Shown one piece after another: positions 14,133-19,278 of a DNA stretch of 19,278 nt (positions are counted from its first letter, which is position 1; every line of letters starts with the position of its first letter). The stretch is from Peptococcaceae bacterium UBA5356 (GTDB taxonomy: Bacteria > Bacillota > Peptococcia > DRI-13 > DTU073). The stretch lies in contig DHPU01000086.1 in assembly GCA_002407935.1 (NCBI GenBank), positions 450 to 19,727 of the forward strand, written 5' to 3'. A program made the position numbers and the translations under genes. A model generated the notes under the pieces. That model was not told the DNA's origin and made no database searches. It worked only from the letters and a program-made list of their open reading frames with translations.

Positions 14133-14545
14133 GATAAGAAGAGCCGGATAAAAGGAGACCTTCATCTCCAGGGGTTTTGCGGTATGAGCGTAGGGCAAGC
14201 TATAACTGTAACCTCCACTTATACCGTCACTATAGCTGTCGTAAATGGGGGGACAGCGGATGTTGCAACGGAAGTATTACCGGGGAGACATCACAAACTG
14301 TAAATCACGGGGCAACTGGGATGGTAGTGGAAGCTGTCTCGGCAACAGGCTATCATTTTGTAAAGTGGTCTGATGAGTCAACAGAGAATTCCCGAACAGA
14401 TACCAATGTTATGGAAAACATTTCGGTAAAAGCGAACTTTGCCCTCAACAGCTACACTGTCACCTTCGACAAAAACAGTGGGGAGACAGAAGATGTTCCG
14501 TCAACCATGACCGTAGAACACGGCGGTAATTTAACAAGATATTGA
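14133..14545 (+). pseudogene. Frameshifted fragment of a surface protein with InlB-type B-repeats
   Basis: Two frames are needed. The first is open from 14133 and gives SVGQAITVTSTYTVTIAVVNGG (read in parts) up to about 14265. The second, from about 14265 to the stop at 14543-14545, gives CNGSITGETSQTVNHGATG, ATGYHFVKWSDESTENS, TDTNVMENISVKANFA and YTVTFDKNSGETEDVPSTMT. These are typical InlB B-repeat / Listeria-Bacteroides repeat sequences of large secreted proteins. The frame change lies between about 14240 and 14275. There is no start codon with a ribosome binding site, no signal peptide and no anchor. The fragment ends mid-repeat (VEHGGNLT), and its TGA stop lies inside the -35 element of the cysE promoter, so a deletion junction lies close to 14535. 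Confidence 0.75.
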
Positions 14546-14571
14546 CAAAAGGTTAAGGTAGTGCATATACT
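14542..14571 (+). promoter_or_regulatory. Promoter of the T-box-cysE-cysS unit
   Basis: TTGACA (14542-14547) and TATACT (14566-14571) with an 18-bp spacer. Transcription would start near 14578, upstream of the T-box leader. Confidence 0.85.
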
Positions 14572-14610
14572 ATTTTTAATTAGTTTTACAAAAAAGAAGA
14601 TTATTAGGGA

Positions 14611-14923
14611 AAAGAGCGAAGAAAGGGAGAAGTAATCTTTACAGAATCCCCCAGAGAGGACGGGTCACCGGCTGAGAGCCTGTTCGGGAGAAAAGAGATG
14701 AAATGCACCCCGGAGCTGTAGATCCGATCCATTGTTTGGGACGGCGTTGTGTAACGAGGTTCACGCCATGCCGATAATGGTTAGGATTATACCGTAAAGC
14801 CGCGTTAAGGCAGAATGAGTTGGGGTAAATCTGAGTTATTTGAGTTATTGCTTAGTTTATTGCCAAACAGAGTGGAACCGCGAAATCAATCTTCGCCTCT
14901 GTCTTGAGGTGAAGATTTTTTTA
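14611..14923 (+). promoter_or_regulatory. T-box riboswitch, cysteine specific
   Basis: A tRNA-sensing leader that lets transcription proceed when uncharged tRNA-Cys binds. The T-box sequence AACAGAGTGGAACCGCG lies at 14866-14882. The antiterminator is ACAGAG (14867-14872) with CTCTGT (14897-14902) plus GCG (14880-14882) with CGC (14894-14896), leaving TGGAACC to pair with the tRNA end. The competing terminator is a 12-bp stem, 14888-14899 with 14906-14917, followed by seven T residues to 14922. The specifier is read as TGC (Cys) at 14704-14706, in AAATGCACC of Stem I; this agrees with cysE and cysS downstream. The 5' border is approximate. Confidence 0.93.
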
Positions 14924-15006
14924 TTGGAGATACACCTATTGAAGTCTAGGCGGTTTCTTGGGAACGGGAATGTCTCCGGTATGTATAAACGAGGGGGGAG
15001 AGGAAG

Positions 15007-15639
15007 ATGTTTAAGTGGTTAAAGAAGAATATTCAGGTGATTTATGAGCGGGATCCGGCTGTAAAAAGTGCTTTGGAGGTTATTCTTTGTTATCCCGGTT
15101 TTCATGCCATCATCATGCATAGAATTGCTCATTGGTTCTATATCAAGCACTTTTTCCTTTTGGCACGTTTCATCTCTCAGCTTAACCGCTTTTTTACGCA
15201 GATAGAGATTCATCCCGGGGCGAAAATTGGGGAAGGATTTTTTATTGATCACGGTGCCGGGGTAGTCATCGGAGAAACAGCGGAAATAGGGGATAATGTT
15301 ACCCTTTATCAGGGTGTAACCTTAGGGGGGACGGGTAAAGAAAAAGGAAAAAGACATCCGACGGTGGGCAATAATGTGGTGATCAGTACAGGAGCGAAGG
15401 TATTAGGCTCCTTTAAAGTCGGGGATAATGTCAAGATAGGAGCTGGTTCTGTAGTTTTGAAAGAGGTGCCTTCTGATTCCACGGTAGTTGGCGTACCAGG
15501 GCGGGTTGTGAAGAGAGAAGGAACGGGGGTAGTTGACCTTGAACATAATAAACTTCCGGATCCGGTTGCCGAGATTATCCTTAATTTACAAAGACGGATG
15601 GAAGAGTTAGAGCAAAAGTTGGCGAAAAAGGAGTTATAA
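15007..15639 (+). CDS. cysE: Serine O-acetyltransferase
   Basis: Catalyses acetyl transfer from acetyl-CoA to L-serine, giving O-acetylserine for cysteine synthesis. 210 residues. A short N-terminal helical part (about 1-65, with YPGFHAIIMHRIAHW) is followed by a left-handed beta-helix of hexapeptide repeats (about 66-170), including IHPGAKIGEGFFIDHG, VIGETAEIGDN, YQGVTLGGTGK and VGDNVKIGAGSVVL. DHG and the RHP after the loop are active-site positions. The C-terminal tail is a charged helix. The start has a GGGGGGAGAGG ribosome binding site. It lies under the Cys T-box, 4 bases before cysS. Confidence 0.96.
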   Translation: MFKWLKKNIQVIYERDPAVKSALEVILCYPGFHAIIMHRIAHWFYIKHFFLLARFISQLNRFFTQIEIHPGAKIGEGFFIDHGAGVVIGETAEIGDNVTLYQGVTLGGTGKEKGKRHPTVGNNVVISTGAKVLGSFKVGDNVKIGAGSVVLKEVPSDSTVVGVPGRVVKREGTGVVDLEHNKLPDPVAEIILNLQRRMEELEQKLAKKEL

Positions 15640-15643
15640 AAAG

Positions 15644-17113
15644 ATGATTAAGGAAGGGTTAAGAGTTTTTAATACGCTTTCGGGGCAAAAGGAGCAGTTT
15701 CTGCCCTTGGAGGCAGCACGCGTTAAAATGTATACCTGTGGCCCGACCACCTATAATTTTATCCATTTGGGAAATGCCCGGCCGTTAGTGGTTTTTGATA
15801 CGGTTCGCCGGTATTTGGAGTATCTGGGTTATGAGGTTATTTATATTCAAAACTTTACGGATGTGGATGATAAAATCATTAAAAGAGCCCGGGAAGAAAA
15901 AATGCCTTCCCTGGAGCTCGCGGCAAAATATATTCGGGAATATTTTGCCGATGCCGATGCTTTAAATGTAAAAAGGGCGACAGTACACCCTAAAGTGAGC
16001 GAGCATATGGGAGACATTATTAATTTTGTGGACGGGCTGGTGAAAAAGGGTTATGCTTATGTAGTTGACGGTGATGTTTATTTTGAGGTGAACAAGTTTA
16101 AAGAATACGGGAAGCTTTCTAAACGAACTTTAGATGATTTACAGGCCGGTGCGCGCGTGGAGGTAGACAGCCGCAAAAGGCAGCCCGGTGATTTTGCCCT
16201 TTGGAAAGCGGCCAAAGAAGGGGAGCCATCGTGGAACAGCCCTTGGGGACAAGGACGTCCGGGTTGGCATATTGAATGTTCCACGATGTCTACTAAGTAT
16301 TTGGGATCGAGTTTTGATATTCATGCCGGGGGTTTAGATTTAATTTTCCCGCATCACGAAAATGAGATTGCCCAATCGGAAGCGCTGCATGCTGCCCCGA
16401 TGGCCAAATATTGGCTGCATAACGGTTTTATCACCATTAATGAGGAAAAGATGTCTAAATCATTGGGAAACTTTTTTCTCCTGCGGGATATTCTGCAGCA
16501 ATATTCCCCACAGGTGATTCGCTTTTATTTGTTGTCTACGCATTATCGCAGTCCGTTGGATTTTGATGATCAGAAGTTGCAGGTTGCTGAAAAAGGATTA
16601 GAGAGGTTGCTCACGGCTTTTCGCTTGTTGGAGGAAACCAAGGGAAAACAAAGGGGTGAGGATAGCCTATTTTCAGAGGATTTACAAGGATTTGGGGAAG
16701 AGTTAAGCAAGATTAAACAACAGTTTAGGGAAGCGATGAATGATGATTTTAATACGGCTTTAGCATTGGCGGCTCTCTTTGATTTAGCCAGAGCCGTTAA
16801 CGGTTTTAATACGTCCTTGGGAGGAAGGGCGGCTGTTGGTTCTCAGGAAATGCTTCTTTTGCAGAAGACGGAAGAAATGTATTTAGAATTAGCAGGGATT
16901 CTGGGGTTGGAGTTAGCGGAGAAAAATCAAAACCAAAATCAAAAAGAAGACTCTGGTTTAGCCAATTCGTTAATTGAGCTGTTGATTAGGGTGCGGCAGG
17001 AAGCTAGGAATCGGAAGGATTACCAGACATCTGATCTGATTAGGGATGATTTAAAAGGGCTGGGAATAGTTTTGGAGGATACTCCGCAGGGTGTGCGGTG
17101 GAGATTTGTGTAA
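15644..17113 (+). CDS. cysS: Cysteine--tRNA ligase
   Basis: Class I synthetase charging tRNA-Cys. 489 residues. C32 in TCGPTTYNFIHLGNARP begins the zinc-binding active site, with HLGN (41-44) as the HIGH motif; ECSTMS and HHENEIAQSEA supply further zinc ligands, and KMSKSLGNF is the second catalytic motif. The C-terminal part is the helical DALR-type domain. A short Asn/Gln run (NQNQNQ) stands near the start of the C-terminal extension and looks like a flexible linker. AAGGAG (15628-15633) inside the end of cysE serves the ATG. It shares the T-box with cysE. Confidence 0.97.
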   Translation: MIKEGLRVFNTLSGQKEQFLPLEAARVKMYTCGPTTYNFIHLGNARPLVVFDTVRRYLEYLGYEVIYIQNFTDVDDKIIKRAREEKMPSLELAAKYIREYFADADALNVKRATVHPKVSEHMGDIINFVDGLVKKGYAYVVDGDVYFEVNKFKEYGKLSKRTLDDLQAGARVEVDSRKRQPGDFALWKAAKEGEPSWNSPWGQGRPGWHIECSTMSTKYLGSSFDIHAGGLDLIFPHHENEIAQSEALHAAPMAKYWLHNGFITINEEKMSKSLGNFFLLRDILQQYSPQVIRFYLLSTHYRSPLDFDDQKLQVAEKGLERLLTAFRLLEETKGKQRGEDSLFSEDLQGFGEELSKIKQQFREAMNDDFNTALALAALFDLARAVNGFNTSLGGRAAVGSQEMLLLQKTEEMYLELAGILGLELAEKNQNQNQKEDSGLANSLIELLIRVRQEARNRKDYQTSDLIRDDLKGLGIVLEDTPQGVRWRFV

Positions 17114-17146
17114 GGGTAAATTAAAGAATTGAAGGAGCGTTTTGTT

Positions 17147-17554
17147 TTGTGGAGTCATCTGAAAAAAGAACCGCGGGAGTTGTCCCCTTTGGTTTTGGCT
17201 TATATTGGGGACGCGGTCTATGAATTATACGTAAGGCTGTCTTTGGTTTCTCGAGGAAATCTAAAAGTAAAGCAGTTGCATAAAGAGTCTATTTCTTTGG
17301 TTAATGCAGGGGCGCAGGCCGGTTTTTTACATCGACTGGAGAGTATTCTTACGGAAGAGGAAAAGGCGATTGTCAGAAGAGGACGTAATGTCAAAGGGAC
17401 ACATGTGCCTAAAAATGCGGACGTGATCGATTACCGATTAAGTACCGGTTTTGAAGCGTTAATCGGGTATTTGTTTTTGATCGGGCAAGAGGATAGGTTA
17501 CAAGAAATCATGCATTATTTGTTAAATGATCATGATGATAAGAATGATCATTAA
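17147..17554 (+). CDS. mrnC: Mini-ribonuclease III
   Basis: An RNase III catalytic domain without the double-stranded-RNA-binding domain, which matures the ends of 23S rRNA in Firmicutes. About 135 residues. D22 in LAYIGDAVYELYVR and E103 in STGFEALIGYLF are the catalytic acids; NVKGTHVPKNADVIDYR is also characteristic. The start is set at TTG 17147 because AAGGAG (17132-17137) lies 9 bases upstream; the longer TTG 17129 overlaps that site and has only a distant AAGGG. The 3' end contains a perfect 9-bp inverted repeat (17525-17533 with 17544-17552). It precedes rlmB, another 23S rRNA gene, as usual. Confidence 0.93.
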   Translation: MWSHLKKEPRELSPLVLAYIGDAVYELYVRLSLVSRGNLKVKQLHKESISLVNAGAQAGFLHRLESILTEEEKAIVRRGRNVKGTHVPKNADVIDYRLSTGFEALIGYLFLIGQEDRLQEIMHYLLNDHDDKNDH

Positions 17555-17577
17555 TTTGATCAAGAAAGGTGAATTAA

Positions 17578-18345
17578 GTGGAAGATAAAAGAAAGAATGA
17601 GGCCGACCTAATTACAGGTAAAAACCCGGTATTAGAGGCTTTGAAGGCCGGAAGACCTATTAATAAGATTATGCTTGCGCAAGGTCTTAATCAAGCAAGC
17701 ATGAAGGAGATTTCTCGCTTAGCCAAAGAGAGGAATATCCCTTATCAACTTGTGGAAAGAAAAAAGCTTGATTCGCTGGCCGAAAAAAACACCCATCAAG
17801 GTATTATTGCTCAAACAGGAGTAAAAGAGTATGTAGAATGGGAAGACATTATCGAAAATGCTTTGCAAAAGGGAGAAGATCCTTTATTGCTTGTTTTAGA
17901 CAATTTGGAAGACCCGCGAAATTTAGGGGCGATCTTAAGAACGACTGATGCAGTGGGAGCACATGGCTTGATTATTCCCAAACATCGTTCGGTGCCTTTA
18001 ACTGTAGGAGTAGCCAGGTCATCGGCGGGAGCTATTGAGCATGTTCCTGTTGCACGTGTAACCAATCTTGCTACTACTTTGGAACGGTTGAAGGAAAAAG
18101 GTTGTTGGATCGTGGGGACGGATCCTCAAGCGGAGCAGAATTACTTTGAGGCAGATTTGAAGGGGCCTTTAGCTGTTGTTTTGGGAAGTGAGGGAAAGGG
18201 AATAGGCCGGCTGGTGAAGGAAAAATGCGATTTTTTGGTAAGCATTCCGATGCTAGGGCATGTTAATTCGTTGAATGTTTCTGTGGCCGGGGCACTTCTT
18301 CTTTACGAGATTACCAGACAACGCGGTAGGTTCGAAAAGAAGTAA
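17578..18345 (+). CDS. rlmB: 23S rRNA (guanosine-2'-O-)-methyltransferase RlmB
   Basis: A SPOUT-class enzyme that methylates the ribose of G2251 (E. coli numbering) in 23S rRNA. 255 residues. An N-terminal substrate-binding domain (about 12-90, opening with LITGKNPVLEAL) is followed by the knotted catalytic domain with NLEDPRNLGAILRT (from 109), LGSEGKGI (from 202) and IPMLGHVNSLNVSVA (from 223). GTG 17578 is preceded by AAAGGTGA (17565-17572). It probably shares a transcript with mrnC. In B. subtilis yacP lies between this gene and sigH; here sigH follows directly. Confidence 0.95.
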   Translation: MEDKRKNEADLITGKNPVLEALKAGRPINKIMLAQGLNQASMKEISRLAKERNIPYQLVERKKLDSLAEKNTHQGIIAQTGVKEYVEWEDIIENALQKGEDPLLLVLDNLEDPRNLGAILRTTDAVGAHGLIIPKHRSVPLTVGVARSSAGAIEHVPVARVTNLATTLERLKEKGCWIVGTDPQAEQNYFEADLKGPLAVVLGSEGKGIGRLVKEKCDFLVSIPMLGHVNSLNVSVAGALLLYEITRQRGRFEKK

Positions 18346-18348
18346 GTC

Positions 18349-18378
18349 TTGACGTTTATAGGAATTTTCAGTTATAAT
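18349..18378 (+). promoter_or_regulatory. Promoter of sigH
   Basis: TTGACG (18349-18354) and TATAAT (18373-18378) with an 18-bp spacer, beginning 4 bases after the rlmB stop. It gives a leader of about 75 bases. This is a vegetative-type promoter. Confidence 0.82.
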
Positions 18379-18458
18379 ATTTTCAATATGTAGACAAGTT
18401 ATAAGCTGGTTTATGATAGGATGAGTGATTTAAACATAGAGATGGAGGCGATACATCC

Positions 18459-19103
18459 ATGAGCCTGGGTGTACAGCGGGAAATGTTGGACTCTTTTGAT
18501 GTTTTAGAGGATGAGTATGTCGTGGATTTAGCTAGAGATGGCGATAATGAAGCTTTAGAATATTTAATTCATAAATATAAAAATTTCGTAAGGGCAAAAG
18601 CACGTTCTTATTTTCTAATAGGGGCAGATCGGGAAGATATTATTCAGGAAGGGATGATTGGTCTCTACAAAGCGATTCGTGATTTCCGGTATGATAAATT
18701 AGCGTCCTTCAGGGCTTTTGCGGAGCTGTGCATTACCAGACAAATTATTACGGCCATTAAAACGGCGACTCGACAGAAACATATACCGCTGAATTCGTAC
18801 GTATCTTTAAATAAGCCAATCTATGATGAAGATTCTGATCGTACACTTCTTGACGTTATTACTGGGACAAAAATGACGGATCCGGAAGAACTGATTATTA
18901 GCAGGGAAGAATTTTACGATATTGAAGAGAAAATGGGAGAAATTTTAAGTGCGCTAGAATGGCAGGTTTTAATGTCTTATTTAGATGGGAAGACTTATCA
19001 AGAAATAGCAGTTGAATTGGAACGTCATGTTAAGTCGATTGATAATGCTCTGCAGAGAGTTAAGAGAAAACTAGAGCATTATTTGGAAAAACGGAATCAG
19101 TAA
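18459..19103 (+). CDS. sigH: RNA polymerase sigma factor SigH (Spo0H)
   Basis: The sigma factor for the transition to stationary phase and early sporulation in Firmicutes. 214 residues, normal length. Region 2 (about 20-105) includes DREDIIQEGMIGLYKAIRDF and ASFRAFAELCITRQIITAI; the conserved HIPLNSYVSLNKP and DPEELIISREE follow, and region 4 (about 155-210) has LDGKTYQEIAVEL and KSIDNALQRVKRKLEH. GGAGG (18444-18448) lies 10 bases before the ATG. Its presence suggests a spore-former or a descendant of one. The protein at 189-824 is a paralogue. Confidence 0.96.
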   Translation: MSLGVQREMLDSFDVLEDEYVVDLARDGDNEALEYLIHKYKNFVRAKARSYFLIGADREDIIQEGMIGLYKAIRDFRYDKLASFRAFAELCITRQIITAIKTATRQKHIPLNSYVSLNKPIYDEDSDRTLLDVITGTKMTDPEELIISREEFYDIEEKMGEILSALEWQVLMSYLDGKTYQEIAVELERHVKSIDNALQRVKRKLEHYLEKRNQ

Positions 19104-19144
19104 TTAATTGGTAAGATTATCATGGAAAAATGCAAAGAAAAAGC

Positions 19145-19173
19145 TTGCTCCTTTGCTATTATTGTTATATAAT
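19145..19173 (+). promoter_or_regulatory. Promoter of the initiator tRNA transcript
   Basis: TTGCTC (19145-19150) and TATAAT (19168-19173) with a 17-bp spacer, 63 bases before the tRNA. GCAAAG (19132-19137) and CTTTGC (19151-19156) form a hairpin over the -35 region, which may be a weak terminator for sigH. Between promoter and tRNA, ACTGGCTTG (19190-19198) can pair with CAAGggCCAGT (19206-19216), a leader hairpin. Confidence 0.75.
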
Positions 19174-19236
19174 AAACTTCGCTGGCCATACTGGCTTGGT
19201 ACACACAAGGGCCAGTTTAAGTATGCTTTATAATAG

Positions 19237-19278
19237 CGCGGGATGGAGCAGTTGGTAGCTCGTCGGGCTCATAACCCG
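19237..19278 (+). tRNA. Initiator tRNA-Met, 5' part (partial)
   Basis: The sequence from CGCGGGATGGAGCAG through the D-arm and GTCGGGCTCATAACCCG matches bacterial tRNA-fMet, with the three G-C pairs of the initiator anticodon stem and a CAT anticodon (19270-19272). The rest lies beyond the window. Confidence 0.93.

Noticed and set aside
14097..14185. Possible riboswitch leader before the surface-protein fragment (GGAGA/TCTCC hairpin at 14154-14169)
   Set aside because: The bases are readable as coding in the fragment's first frame and no known riboswitch core was recognised.
14840..15022. Open frame of 60 codons upstream of cysE
   Set aside because: It reads through the T-box antiterminator and terminator and is explained by them.
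19229..19234. A second TATAAT close to the initiator tRNA
   Set aside because: It lies only 2 bases before the tRNA 5' end, too close to serve as its -10, and has no -35 at the right distance.
1..19278. CRISPR array
   Set aside because: No set of regularly spaced repeats was seen anywhere in the window.

Overview
The window is chromosomal DNA of a low-to-mid-GC, probably spore-forming Firmicute, most likely of class Clostridia. The order ctsR-mcsA-mcsB-clpC-radA, then a CarD-like gene, a PIN/TRAM protein, ispD-ispF-gltX, cysE-cysS, mrnC-rlmB and sigH is the conserved Firmicute stress, isoprenoid and cysteine cluster. SigH (Spo0H), strong Shine-Dalgarno sequences, frequent GTG/TTG starts and a cysteine T-box leader agree with this. 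The genus cannot be read from the sequence.

Layout. 1-60: the 3' end of a tRNA (probably Asn) and its terminator. 61-839: a SigH-like sigma factor with an unusual upstream hairpin and its own terminator. 840-5546: the CtsR-controlled heat-shock operon with a clear CtsR operator. 5547-7081: radA with its own promoter and a bidirectional terminator. 7099-7565: a minus-strand gene for an uncharacterised cysteine-containing protein. 7638-8245: a CarD-like regulator under tandem promoters. 8279-12248: PIN/TRAM protein, ispD, ispF and gltX in one transcription unit. 12249-14545: an accessory insertion of about 2.3 kb. It holds a short tandem repeat, a GC-rich structured RNA-like segment, a reverse-transcriptase remnant, an intact secreted TPR protein with its own promoter, and a frameshifted fragment of a repeat-containing surface protein. 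14542-17554: promoter, Cys T-box, cysE, cysS and mrnC, running into rlmB (to 18345). 18349-19103: promoter and sigH. 19145-19278: promoter and the 5' half of an initiator tRNA-Met.

How the genes work together. CtsR represses the clp operon. McsA and McsB (arginine kinase) inactivate CtsR and tag proteins for ClpC. RadA acts in recombination. IspD and IspF are MEP-pathway steps. GltX, CysE and CysS supply Glu-tRNA, O-acetylserine and Cys-tRNA, the last two being sensed by the T-box. MrnC and RlmB mature 23S rRNA. Two SigH-type sigma factors bracket the window.

The most notable points are an exact 16-bp tandem duplication that shifts the frame at the end of ispF, the GC-rich structured segment at about 12309-12547, the reverse-transcriptase remnant, a near-identical motif upstream of both the first sigma gene and ctsR, and the absence of disA from its usual place after radA. 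I did not find a complete, clearly new system; the best candidate for something undescribed is the structured segment in the gltX-cysE gap.
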